Source: Planctomycetota bacterium (GTDB lineage: Bacteria > Planctomycetota > Phycisphaerae > Phycisphaerales > SM1A02). From it: a DNA stretch of 45,541 nucleotides. Shown piece after piece: positions 23,291 through 31,038 of this stretch. The position numbers were made by a program, and so were the translations under genes. Numbering within the stretch: position 1 is the stretch's first letter; each line of letters begins with the position of its first letter. The notes under the pieces are model-generated. The model was not told where the DNA came from. It worked only from the letters and a program-made list of their open reading frames with translations, and did not search any database. The stretch spans positions 1 to 45,541 of the forward strand of contig JADFFQ010000030.1 in NCBI GenBank assembly GCA_022568135.1, in the 5' to 3' direction.

Positions 23291-24604
23291 ATGCTTTCAT
23301 CCACGGAACGCATCGTAGTAAGCGCCGTCGGCCTGGCCACCTGCGCCTGCGTCGTCGCTGCCGCGCCCACGCCGCAGCCGTCCGCACAATCCGAGCCCGA
23401 GGCACCGGCGCAGAAGGCCACCCTCGATCTGCCCGAGCTTGTCGCCAGCGTCAAACCCAGCGTGGTCACGATCCTGACGTACGACGCAGACGGCAAGTTT
23501 TCCGGCCAGGGATCAGGGTTCTTTATCGCCAAGAACCGGATCGTGACCAACCACCATGTCATCGAAGGTGCACATCGGGCCGAGATCAAGCTCGCGTCAG
23601 GCCAAACGATCGAAATCGCAGGGTTGCTTGCCGAGGACGTGAATCACGATCTAGCTCTCCTGCAGGTGGATCCCGCTGGCGGCGGGCTGGCCACGGTCAC
23701 GATCAAGCCGCTCCCACTGGCCCAGGGCAAGCCGAGAGAGGGCGAGCGCATCGCGGTCATCGGCAGTCCGTTTGGGCTTGAACAGACCGTCTCCGAAGGC
23801 ATCGTGTCGGCCGTCCGCGAGCTTCCCGGCCTGGGCACGGTCATCCAGATCACCGCCGCCATCTCCCCCGGCTCCAGCGGAAGTCCCGTGCTCAACATGC
23901 ACGGCGAGGTGATCGCCGTTGCCACCAGCCACGTGGTCAAGGGCCAGAGCATCAACTTCGCCATCCCTGTTGAGCATTTCAGAGCAATGCGGGTGGGACA
24001 GCCTCGTGTGTTGGCGGAAATTGGGAAGAAGGAAAGACCTGCAACGAAGGAGGCAAAAGACGAATTTCGGCTCGGGGGGGCAGCACTCTTGAAGGGCGAC
24101 ATCGGCACAGCCATCGCCCATTTCAGGCGCGTCGTCACGCGTAGCCCCAGTCACGCCGCTGCTTGGCTCGCAATCGGCTACTGCGAAAGCCGTCTGGACC
24201 ATCACCAGGAGGCGATTCAAGCCTACAACAACGCGATTCGCATCAGGGCCGATCTGGCCGGCGATGCCGATATACACCGGCTTGTCGGAGACTCCCACAT
24301 GAAACTTGGGCATTATCAGGAGGCGATCGATGCCTATAAGAAAACCATTCAGATCAGGCCGGACTATTCCGAAGCGTACGCCAACATGGGCATAACTTAT
24401 CTCCTGTTTGCCGATTATAGCAAAGCGATCGAGGCGTTCAAAGAGGCCATCCGCATCAAGCCGGACTTGGTGGGGGCGCACTTTGGGCTTGGCTCGGTGT
24501 ATGTCGCGCTCGGCGATAAGGGAGCAGCACTGGACGAATATAAGGTCCTTAGAGAATTGGACACAGACGCGGCGAACAAGCTGTTCAACTTCATCTACGA
24601 GTGA
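23291..24604 (+). CDS. Secreted trypsin-like (DegP/S1C-like) serine protease with TPR repeats
   Basis: A protein of 437 residues. The signal peptide (about 1-25) is followed by a chymotrypsin-fold domain (about 45-230). His lies in IVTNHHVI, Asp in NHDLALLQVD, and the active Ser in SPGSSGSPVLNMHGEVIAV, so the catalytic triad is intact. There is no PDZ domain, unlike DegP. Instead, residues 260-430 form about five tetratricopeptide repeats (HAAAWLAIGYCESRLDHHQEAIQAY, then PDYSEAYANMGITYLLFADY and related units), probably for partner or substrate binding in the periplasm. It has its own TAGAAT -10 and GGGAGG ribosome-binding site. Confidence 0.92.
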   Translation: MLSSTERIVVSAVGLATCACVVAAAPTPQPSAQSEPEAPAQKATLDLPELVASVKPSVVTILTYDADGKFSGQGSGFFIAKNRIVTNHHVIEGAHRAEIKLASGQTIEIAGLLAEDVNHDLALLQVDPAGGGLATVTIKPLPLAQGKPREGERIAVIGSPFGLEQTVSEGIVSAVRELPGLGTVIQITAAISPGSSGSPVLNMHGEVIAVATSHVVKGQSINFAIPVEHFRAMRVGQPRVLAEIGKKERPATKEAKDEFRLGGAALLKGDIGTAIAHFRRVVTRSPSHAAAWLAIGYCESRLDHHQEAIQAYNNAIRIRADLAGDADIHRLVGDSHMKLGHYQEAIDAYKKTIQIRPDYSEAYANMGITYLLFADYSKAIEAFKEAIRIKPDLVGAHFGLGSVYVALGDKGAALDEYKVLRELDTDAANKLFNFIYE

Positions 24605-24683
24605 CGCTCCACCGCTTGTCCTGACGCACCGGGGTGCTACAGCCACCGGTCACATCCCCGACTCTGTTCCTACTCCTGTGCGG

Positions 24684-25487
24684 CTATATCCATTGCACCA
24701 TCAGACGGCCTGCGCTGTATTCCGGAGTGAATCGGCAAAAGGGTATCTTGGGCAACAACTCACGCTCGAATCGCCGCACGGGGTCAGGGTGCAACACGCC
24801 ATTGACCTCCCATAGGCGACACCCGAAACCGCAGACAAGCAGGGCGGAAATCGACTGCCGGGCGGGCTCGAGGAGGGTCCCGTTCGCTGGTCGTATCACA
24901 GCGGACCACCGCAAGTCCGTTGTCTGGAACATTTCACCGACGGCTTGTGCCAGCGCGGCGTCAAAGGCCATCGAGATCGATGGCCTTGATGTCAGAACGT
25001 GTTCAACGTGACTTTGACCGCAGCAGACCATACTAGCCTCAAAGTGCAAAGTGCCGATTGCGAGCAAGCAGGGCGCATCAACCTTGCTACATTGTCTGGC
25101 CTTGTTGCGACACTCTCCGAGGATGATGCGGGTCAGGTTCGAGTGCTCACGAAAGCCACCGTCGATATCCAGGGTGGACGATAATCCGGTCTCTTCGGTT
25201 GCCACGTGGCTAGTGATGCACGTGGACTCAACATAGAAGATTTGTCCGCGCTGACTGCATCGGAAGTCTGGTCCCCCATGTGAGGGATCTTCCCCAGGCT
25301 CGACCACTTCCACATGGTCATCAAGCACCTGTCGAACGCATGCCTCGCACACCGCGGCTTCGGGCTGATCCCTGAGCAGATTCTCCCATCTATTGCCGTG
25401 GGCGCTCGGGAAGCGCTCCAGCCATTCTCGATGGCTTTGGATCACCTCCGCATAGGCAGTCCGTATTTGCAATGTTTGTTGGCCCAT
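24684..25487 (-). CDS. Unknown protein with PD-(D/E)XK-like motif
   Basis: A protein of 267 residues with no signal peptide. Around residues 50-90 the sequence reads ACVRQVLDDHVEVVEPGEDP, then HGGPDFRC and IFYVESTCI. A Glu, a PD and an E-x-T spaced by one strand is the layout of PD-(D/E)XK nucleases, with Thr in place of the usual Lys. It contains many Cys residues. The gene sits alone in visibly lower-GC DNA on the opposite strand to its neighbours, which suggests horizontal acquisition, possibly as a defence or mobile-element gene. A TAGAAT hexamer lies 9 bases before the start. Function is not established. Confidence 0.6.
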   Translation of the reverse strand: MGQQTLQIRTAYAEVIQSHREWLERFPSAHGNRWENLLRDQPEAAVCEACVRQVLDDHVEVVEPGEDPSHGGPDFRCSQRGQIFYVESTCITSHVATEETGLSSTLDIDGGFREHSNLTRIILGECRNKARQCSKVDAPCLLAIGTLHFEASMVCCGQSHVEHVLTSRPSISMAFDAALAQAVGEMFQTTDLRWSAVIRPANGTLLEPARQSISALLVCGFGCRLWEVNGVLHPDPVRRFERELLPKIPFCRFTPEYSAGRLMVQWI

Positions 25488-25496
25488 GATCCGTCG

Positions 25497-25524
25497 ATTC
25501 TATGAGCCTCATCCAGGCTGGTCA
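25497..25524 (-). promoter_or_regulatory. Promoter-like hexamers directly before the 25487 start
   Basis: On the minus strand, TGACCA (25519-25524), a 16-base spacer and TAGAAT (25497-25502) end 9 bases before the ATG. A transcript from here would start almost at the initiation codon, with no room for a Shine-Dalgarno. Confidence 0.45.
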
Positions 25525-25905
25525 CTCGTTTCTGGTGCTCCCGACGAAACGGTGAAGGCGATCCATTGGCGCGCGCGGCGCGGGTTGCGGTCGCGCTGGC
25601 GCGCACGAGTTGGTCGAAGTTAGCGCTCGATAAGCTGCGGTAGCGCTCAGTTAGCGCGAGATAAGCTGAGATAAGGCTTGGTTCATCGAAGTTATTCTGC
25701 CCGCGGAAGCGTTGGCGCGCGCATCACCGTCCGCGCGGTCGCGCTTGGGCGCGCAGGTGCGATCCAATCCTCTGTACCGAGTCGCAATCAAGGGTGCGGC
25801 GCTGCGGGAAGTGCGCGTTCCAGGTGCTGCGCGCGCCGATTCGGCTGAAGATGTCGCGCTTTGGATGCGCGCGCCGAGCCAAATGACTCTCAGTGAGATC
25901 TTCCA

Positions 25906-25935
25906 TCCCTGACCCCTGACTCCTGACTCCTGACC
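25906..25935 (+). repeat. Heptameric tandem repeat (YCCTGAC), copy 1
   Basis: Four tandem heptamers (CCCTGAC, CCCTGAC, TCCTGAC, TCCTGAC) are followed by CCCC, just after the amidohydrolase stop on the other strand. A related tract of TCCCTAA/TTCCTGA/CCCCTAA units is at 35504-35533. They resemble the short tandem heptamers known from cyanobacteria. Confidence 0.65.
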
Positions 25936-25947
25936 CCGGCCCCCTGC

Positions 25948-27066
25948 TCACCGATGCAGCGGTTCGAGCAACTCGTGGGTCGCGTCGTGGTAGAGGCTGC
26001 GCAGCAGATCGTCCGCCAAGGCCTTGCCCGCAAGCACGGGAGCGTCCATCTCGCTGTAGCGATCCGGCTGGGCCATCGCCAGGTCGGGGTCGGCGATGGG
26101 GGACGGGCCGTGGTAGTCGGTCTCAAACAGCGATCGCAATGCCCAGTATCGGCTGGCATACAGGTCGAAGGCTTCGTCGGGCGAGCCGGCCCTGGCCAGC
26201 ACCTCGTGCCCGGTTTCGCCGCGTGCTAGGTGCTCATCGGATGTAAGGATGTCCGACCCAAACAGGACTCGTCCGTTGAACCGCCCAAGGAACGCCGCGA
26301 GATCTTCGCGTGTGTGTCTGCTCAGCTCGCGCACCATCCACTTCGCGGCGCTGGTGTCCAGATACAGGTTGTCATGCCGTTGCAGCAGGCCCGCAAGGAA
26401 CTCGAGGTTCTCCGGCCAGCCACCCATGTGTGCGGCAATCCACGGCTGGGTGAAGCGGTCCAGGAGCTCCTCCAGCGGCTCGTATTGTTGGGCTTTGGTG
26501 CCGTAGAGCGAGGCGTCGGCATACTTGGCTGCAAACCAGGTGTCGGGGTCGGCGACGTGAACCATAAAGATCATGCCCAGGTCGTGAGCGACCCGCATGG
26601 CTTCGAGGCGGTCCGGGGCGTCCAGACGCAGCAGATTTGGATCGCCGACCTCCCGTCCGTAGTCGATTCCCCTCGGAGCGGCCCAGAACTTGACGATTCG
26701 CGCCCCCAAGGCGTGGAATTTCTCGATTCGCTCGATGTACCCCGGCCCGTGGTGGTGGCGGCGATCCTCGCCGGTGTAGTTCGGCACGGCGATAAAACGG
26801 ACCGCGGAGCCGAGAACCTCGCGGACCTGCTCGACCTGCTCCAGATGGGTCATGGAGTAGACCAACCGCACACCGTACAACTCGGCAGCTCGCCGGTAGA
26901 TCCCGGCCGACGCGGGCCCGTTGATGTGGGTGTGAACGTCAATGATCCCAGCCGGCCGCACCGCGAACTTCGCCGCCTCGGCGGTGTAATCCAGGCCCAG
27001 CCGGTTCGCTGGGTGCAGCGCAGTCGCGGTCGCAGCAGCGGCGGCGGTTGGTTTGGGTTTGGTCAT
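25948..27066 (-). CDS. Amidohydrolase-2 family TIM-barrel metal hydrolase
   Basis: A protein of 372 residues from ATG 27066; the upstream 16 codons are not typical. The metal-binding start IIDVHTHING is followed by VHVADPDTWF, IAAHMGGWPENLEFLAGLL, NLYLDTSAAKWM and GRVLFGSDIL, the usual His/His and Asp ligands of the amidohydrolase-2 class. Members include decarboxylases and lactonases; the substrate here is unknown. It is transcribed divergently from a truncated glycosyltransferase with only 6 bases between the start codons, so its promoter must lie inside that fragment. Confidence 0.85.
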   Translation of the reverse strand: MTKPKPTAAAAATATALHPANRLGLDYTAEAAKFAVRPAGIIDVHTHINGPASAGIYRRAAELYGVRLVYSMTHLEQVEQVREVLGSAVRFIAVPNYTGEDRRHHHGPGYIERIEKFHALGARIVKFWAAPRGIDYGREVGDPNLLRLDAPDRLEAMRVAHDLGMIFMVHVADPDTWFAAKYADASLYGTKAQQYEPLEELLDRFTQPWIAAHMGGWPENLEFLAGLLQRHDNLYLDTSAAKWMVRELSRHTREDLAAFLGRFNGRVLFGSDILTSDEHLARGETGHEVLARAGSPDEAFDLYASRYWALRSLFETDYHGPSPIADPDLAMAQPDRYSEMDAPVLAGKALADDLLRSLYHDATHELLEPLHR

Positions 27067-27072
27067 CGGCCG

Positions 27073-27339
27073 ATGATAGGCGAAGTCGCGAACCACAGGA
27101 TTGCGTTGGCGCACGACTGGCTGGTGGGGGTGCGCGGCTGGGAACGGGTGCTCGATCGCTTAGCGCGATTGTTCGGACCCAAGGATCTATACACCCTGGC
27201 CCATAACGGCCGCCCGCTGACGGAGGCGGTCTCGGCCTGTCGGGTTGTCACCTCGCCGCTGCAGCGGTCCCCCGGCGCGGCTGGTCGATCGCGGCGACAC
27301 TACTTGCCGTTGATGCGTTGGGCGGTCGGTCGGCTCTAG
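27073..27339 (+). pseudogene. Truncated GT4-type glycosyltransferase N-terminus
   Basis: ATG 27073 opens an 88-residue frame reading NHRIALAHDWLVGVRGWERV, then LFGPKDLYTLAHNGRPLTEAV, TSPLQRSPGAAGRSRRHYLP and MRWAVGRL before TAG. This is the beginning of a GT4 enzyme (usual start RIALVHDWL.G.RGGE). A Trp replaces the second Gly of RGGE, and the remaining 300 or so residues are missing; no continuation was found downstream. Best read as a broken gene. Confidence 0.7.
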
Positions 27340-27500
27340 CTCGCCCCGGTCAGGGCCTGCCACGATTTGCGGTGGGGATTCCGGGAAGATTCTGTATTGA
27401 GCCGAAGAATCCGAACTATATGGATGACATCGAGTTAGCGTGATAGTGGAGGCATCTGGGCGAGCGCGGTGGCAGAATGGTGTCGAAAAATGGTAGATTT

Positions 27501-27526
27501 GTGTTGCCAGGTGGGACGTTGTGGGA
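27501..27526 (+). promoter_or_regulatory. MraZ operator (GTGGGA direct repeats)
   Basis: GTGGGA at 27511 and again at 27521 are separated by exactly 10 bases, with a degenerate GTGTTG at 27501. MraZ proteins bind GTGGG-type boxes repeated every 10 bases upstream of their own gene, so this is a good candidate for autoregulation. It also argues that translation starts downstream of 27526. Confidence 0.7.
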
Positions 27527-27550
27527 TATCTTGCGGCCTGCGTGGAGCGG

Positions 27551-28147
27551 ATGATGCGAGTAGCAGACGGGCAAGCCCCACCAATCGGTCACGGCACAGG
27601 GTCGCATGGCGGCCATCCTCGGGCTGCTGCGTTCTGTGGATTTGAAGATACGTTGCCCGACGTGGGCGATGTCGCGGTGGAGACGGTGCGTTCTTCGCCG
27701 CCAAGGGTGCGACCGCGCCCGTTCGTCGGCACATACAGCCACGTGATCGACGACAAACACCGGTTGGTGATTCCGGCGAGGATTCGTGAGTGCCTCGATA
27801 CGACGGTGCATGGCGAGGGGTTCTACTTGCTGCCGAGGCCTGATGGGGCGCTTTCGCTTTGGCCGGAGCGAACCTACGAGCGAGAGGCGCGAGAAATCGA
27901 ACCGTCGCTGAACAGCCCGCCGGAGCAGATTCGTCAGGCTGAGGAGATTTTCGCTGCGGCGCGGCTTGTCGAGATCGACACCACTGGTCGTGTCCTGTTG
28001 CCGCATGACATGCTGGCAGCAGTGGGAATCGGCACAAGGGTGGTTGTTCGTGGATTGGGCAATCACCTGCAACTGCGCGGCGCCGTGTACCAACGAGAAC
28101 GGGATCGAGCAGCACCGGAGACAGTCCATGAAGCGGAGATCCACTGA
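27551..28147 (+). CDS. mraZ: MraZ transcriptional regulator, orphan
   Basis: The MraZ/AbrB-fold core begins near GTYSHVIDDKHRLVIPAR and contains GFYLLPRPDGALSLWPERTYE, a first repeat, then AARLVEIDTTGRVLLPHDML and VVRGLGNHLQLRG for the second. The start is uncertain. A frame opening at 27521 overlaps the operator, and ATG 27551 or 27554 (GGAG nearby) gives an N-terminal extension of about 55 residues. GTG codons at 27677, 27686 or 27707 would give the usual length. MraZ normally heads the division and cell-wall cluster, but no rsmH, ftsI or mur genes follow here. Confidence 0.85.
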   Translation: MMRVADGQAPPIGHGTGSHGGHPRAAAFCGFEDTLPDVGDVAVETVRSSPPRVRPRPFVGTYSHVIDDKHRLVIPARIRECLDTTVHGEGFYLLPRPDGALSLWPERTYEREAREIEPSLNSPPEQIRQAEEIFAAARLVEIDTTGRVLLPHDMLAAVGIGTRVVVRGLGNHLQLRGAVYQRERDRAAPETVHEAEIH

Positions 28148-28748
28148 TGCACGCTTGGGACATTCGGCTCCGCGTGAATCCGGCGAGTCGCAAGATCACG
28201 CCCCCAGACGACCCGACCGACCCGACCGACCGACTTGCCGCGGTGGATGGTCGGTCTCGGGGCGCGTGGCCGTCTCTTGGTGGGGGACTAATCAGGCCGC
28301 AGCATCCCGTCGCAGCGGCATCATTTGTGGATACTTCGCCCGAGGTGAACGCTCTGCGCAGCGTGCCGGCCGGCCGAAGGGTGGTCGGGTCATGGACGAC
28401 CCGGATTCGTGGCGGCACCGCATCGGCAAGGATCAGGCGATCGGTTTCGCCCCGGGGCGCGGCAAGGGTCCTGTACGCCCATGCCATTGTTTCACTCGTC
28501 TCCGGTCTCCACCCGCGACCGGAGGCCTTCCTGCCACGCGGCTCACCGAAGCTCAAGCGTGAGCCGCCAAGTTCCCTTCCTCCTTGCTCGTGGCGTGACC
28601 CACCACACGCCACGGGCTTTCTTGCGTAGCCGCAGCGTTGCCGGCAGGAGACGACCGGTCGGGGCCGTCTCGACCGCAACATGTAATGCCGCTGCGCGCG
28701 ACATCAGGGCCAACAGCGGTGGCGCGATCCCAACCCCTTGCCGGGGGG
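28148..28748. other. Gene-poor region after mraZ with terminator and low-complexity tract
   Basis: About 600 bases where rsmH would be expected contain no recognisable gene. A CGAC-rich low-complexity tract lies at 28209-28234, and an intrinsic terminator at 28589-28622. Open frames here are Arg/Pro-rich and look non-coding. The final 100 bases belong to the csrA 3' end. Confidence 0.5.
28589..28622 (+). terminator. Intrinsic terminator downstream of mraZ
   Basis: CGTGGCGTG (28589-28597) and CACGCCACG (28606-28614) form a perfect 9-pair stem, followed by GGCTTTCTT. Orientation fits a plus-strand transcript from mraZ and suggests a long 3' region of about 440 bases. Confidence 0.65.
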
Positions 28749-28973
28749 TCAGGTGGCCTTTCGGGCTGCGGGACGGATGGAGCCCACCACTGGAGGTTTG
28801 GCGGCGAGGATTTCGTCGGCGATCTCGCGGCGATGCACGTCGATTTCGCGGGGGAACGCGAACCCCAGCCGAACCCGCTCACCCTTAATTTCCGCCACTC
28901 GCACCGTTCCGATCGGATTCGCCGGATCGCCAATGACGACCTCTTCCCCCTCTCGTCTGGTGATCACAAGCAT
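28749..28973 (-). CDS. csrA: Carbon storage regulator, RNA-binding translational regulator
   Basis: A protein of 74 residues starting MLVITRREGEEVVIGDPANP, then GTVRVAEIKGERVRLGFAFPREIDVHRREI. All canonical CsrA features are present, including the N-terminal strand with L2-T5-R6-R7 and the RLGF..P..I..HR.E core that binds GGA-containing loops in mRNA leaders. ATG 28973 has a perfect AGGAGG 8 bases upstream. CsrA dimers repress or stabilise many mRNAs; the targets here are unknown. The gene's own leader contains AGGAGG and a palindrome at 28999-29014, so autoregulation is possible. Confidence 0.96.
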   Translation of the reverse strand: MLVITRREGEEVVIGDPANPIGTVRVAEIKGERVRLGFAFPREIDVHRREIADEILAAKPPVVGSIRPAARKAT

Positions 28974-28998
28974 GTGTAGGACCTCCTGCCCAAATGAA

Positions 28999-29014
28999 TG
29001 TGCGATCATGCACA
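28999..29014 (-). promoter_or_regulatory. Palindrome in the csrA leader
   Basis: TGTGC-ATGATC-GCACA lies about 26 bases before the csrA start, between a possible TACCCT -10 element and the ribosome-binding site. It could be an operator or a leader hairpin. Confidence 0.35.
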
Positions 29015-29150
29015 ATCCCACCTGGCAATAGGGTACACGAATTCGTCCCGGGCCCAAGCACTTTTTGCCGATTTTATGGTTTTGTTCGGCTGATCTGGCG
29101 GGTTTTTGGGTCACCCGTCGATCCCGCCCACCCTAGGGAGTGCCTTGAGG

Positions 29151-29426
29151 CTACGCGACCGACTGAACGGCCTTGACTTCCGGAACGTACTGCTTGAGGT
29201 TTCGTTCGATCCCGCTCTTGAGCGTCATCGCGCTGGATGGGCAGCCGACACAATCCCCGAGGAACCGCACTCGGACAATGCCATCCTCGCTCACATCGAC
29301 GAGCTCTACATCGCCTCCGTCGGACTGCACCGCGGGACGTATGAGATCGAGGATCTCCTCCACGTGCTCCCGGACGGATACCGCTGTACGCTTGGCAGGT
29401 TGGGATTGGGGTTGGGCTTCCTTCAT
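29151..29426 (-). CDS. NifU-like C-terminal domain protein (Fe-S scaffold)
   Basis: A protein of 91 residues from ATG 29426. It has the NifU/Nfu C-terminal fold: VREHVEEILDLIRPAVQSDG, GDVELVDVSEDGIVRVRF, then the CVGCPSS motif whose two Cys bind a [4Fe-4S] or [2Fe-2S] cluster, and TLKSGIERNLKQYVPEV. Such stand-alone proteins carry clusters from the assembly machinery to apo-targets. No suf or isc genes are near. It lies upstream of csrA on the same strand, with about 180 bases between them. Confidence 0.92.
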   Translation of the reverse strand: MKEAQPQSQPAKRTAVSVREHVEEILDLIRPAVQSDGGDVELVDVSEDGIVRVRFLGDCVGCPSSAMTLKSGIERNLKQYVPEVKAVQSVA

Positions 29427-29509
29427 GCACGGCTTCCGGATTGCTTTGCGGCAGATCACCCTAATGCTAGGAGTGTCAGGCGCAGCGGACTAGCGGCTCG
29501 GGCGCGATG

Positions 29510-29515
29510 TACACT
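29510..29515 (+). promoter_or_regulatory. -10-like TACACT seven bases before the 29523 start
   Basis: TACACT at 29510-29515 matches the -10 hexamers at 8292, 12105 and 13553. The ATG follows at 29523, which implies a leaderless transcript. No clear -35 was found. Confidence 0.4.
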
Positions 29516-29522
29516 GGGGCCC

Positions 29523-30959
29523 ATGAACCACGACAATCCAGTCATCGGTGGTTGGATGGCAGTGGCGGGCCTGGTCGGGGTGTTGCTGGCGGGCTGTGGC
29601 GGCCCGGTCGCGGTGGAAGATCCCCTGGCCACCCTACGCCAGACCGAGGCGAGTTCGCGGCAACACTTCCGGGCCATGGAGGTGCTGGACGGGCGCCCGG
29701 ACGACCCGGCCTATCGTGAGGCGCTGCACCGAATGATCTGGCGGCCCGGATACACGCCCGCAGCACGCGAGGCTGCGTTCGATCGTCTGGCCGTTGTCGA
29801 CGAAGAAGGATTGAAACAAACCTGCCGGCAGCACCTGCCCCGCCTTGGCGCACGGCAATGGCTGGGGCGGTTGTGCCAGTTGATCACCGACCGCGGCTGG
29901 GCTGATCTGAGCCCGGCGCTGGTCAGCAGTTGGGCGCGGCCGATCGGCTTCATCGACGACGCCGACCGCCAGGAATACCAGGCATTGGTTCGTCTACACG
30001 GTGAGGAGAATGTGGTCGAGGTGATCTTCGAGATCCTCATCGAGTCCAACCAGCCGTATCAACAAGGTCTGCGCAGCCGCTGTTGGGAATTGCTGCACCG
30101 CCTCGGCCATCGCGACCGGCTGGTCGATCTCCTGGCCGGGCACGCTGTTGGCGCAGACGATCCCATGCTGGCCGATCTGCAGGCCGCCGCGATCGAGCTG
30201 GGGATTATCCCTCGCAACCATGAAGAGATTCTTTGGCTGAGAAAGCTGCGGGAGCCGCAGCGCGCCGAGTTCTGGTCACAGGCGGCGGCGATCGTGCCTG
30301 GACTGGCGGATTCGCGGCGCCGCGAGTTGGAGTTGCGGGATCTGCCGATTCTTGTCGCCGCCTCGATTCACGATCCTTGGCTGCTGGAAGCTTCCAAGGA
30401 CGACTTGTACCAGCGGGTCAGCGCCCACATTCTTTCCAGCCGGCTGCACATCGACGCCGACCGGTTCAGAGGGAACCCCGGAACGTACGCCCAGCGCCTC
30501 CGAGAGCACCGCGATGCACTGACGTGGGGAGATCTGGCGGCGATGTTGCTGGCGGTGCGCGCCATGCAAGTGCCCCAGGTGGTGGCACACCTGTTCGATT
30601 ACGCCGAGCGGGACCGGGAGGATCGTTCCTGCGAATATGGGGGGGTTCTCACTCTGGACCGGCAGGGGCGATTTGAAATCCTGGAGTTCCCGCCTCGATT
30701 CCGTCTCCACGACAACCGTTTCGACGCGCCTCAGCGCATGCTCGACGCCGGCTACGCCGCGGTCTTTCATTTTCACAACCACGCCCAGCGCCACCGCAAC
30801 GTCCGCTACGCCGGGCCCCACATCGGCGATCTCAACTACGCGGACAACCTTCGTGCCAACTGTTTGGTGTTCACATTCGTCAACCAAGACACGCTGAACG
30901 TAGACTTCTACCGTCATAGCCGGGTGATCGTCGATCTCGGGGAAATCAGACGGCAGTGA
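29523..30959 (+). CDS. Predicted lipoprotein with C-terminal JAMM-like metal-binding motif
   Basis: A protein of 478 residues from ATG 29523. A hydrophobic N-terminus ends in LLAGC, a lipobox. Residues 30-360 are mostly helical with no named domain. The last 110 residues contain EYGGVLTLDRQGRFEILEF, then VFHFHNHAQ and AGPHIGDLNYADNL, followed by two strands. A Glu, an HxH and a downstream Asp in this order are the layout of JAB/JAMM metalloproteases (E, HxH, SxxD), with His in place of Ser. If active, it would be an envelope-anchored metal hydrolase. The domain call is by motif only. Confidence 0.6.
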   Translation: MNHDNPVIGGWMAVAGLVGVLLAGCGGPVAVEDPLATLRQTEASSRQHFRAMEVLDGRPDDPAYREALHRMIWRPGYTPAAREAAFDRLAVVDEEGLKQTCRQHLPRLGARQWLGRLCQLITDRGWADLSPALVSSWARPIGFIDDADRQEYQALVRLHGEENVVEVIFEILIESNQPYQQGLRSRCWELLHRLGHRDRLVDLLAGHAVGADDPMLADLQAAAIELGIIPRNHEEILWLRKLREPQRAEFWSQAAAIVPGLADSRRRELELRDLPILVAASIHDPWLLEASKDDLYQRVSAHILSSRLHIDADRFRGNPGTYAQRLREHRDALTWGDLAAMLLAVRAMQVPQVVAHLFDYAERDREDRSCEYGGVLTLDRQGRFEILEFPPRFRLHDNRFDAPQRMLDAGYAAVFHFHNHAQRHRNVRYAGPHIGDLNYADNLRANCLVFTFVNQDTLNVDFYRHSRVIVDLGEIRRQ

Positions 30960-31038
30960 ATCCGTTGATGGCCCCAACGAACGTGGGCGGCGCCGAGCGG
31001 TGGCCGGAGGCCCCCAAGGCCTGCTCGCCGGTGGAGCA

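Larger units (their letters stand above)
25488..25947. other. Gene-free region rich in GCGCGC and short direct repeats
   Basis: No convincing gene is present. It holds two 18-base near-repeats, GTTAGCGCTCGATAAGCT (25619-25636) and GTTAGCGCGAGATAAGCT (25650-25667), 31 bases apart. Several alternating GCGCGC blocks flank them, and a heptameric repeat lies at 25906-25935. It could be regulatory or a structured non-coding locus. Confidence 0.5.

Noticed and set aside
25712..25912. A 66-codon frame in the GCGCGC-rich region
   Set aside because: It is driven by base composition, has no ribosome-binding site and shows no family resemblance.
26230..27072. Long plus-strand frame antisense to the amidohydrolase
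   Set aside because: Only its last 88 codons (from 27073) resemble a protein family; the rest is a shadow of the amidohydrolase.
28206..28236. CGAC-rich tract as a possible CRISPR or minisatellite
   Set aside because: The unit is only 4-5 bases and the tract about 25 bases; there are no spacers. No CRISPR-like pattern was found anywhere in the window.
28147..28629. Open frame directly after mraZ as a candidate rsmH or new gene
   Set aside because: Its composition is Arg/Pro/Ser-rich, it has no SAM-binding motifs, and it overlaps another equally long frame.
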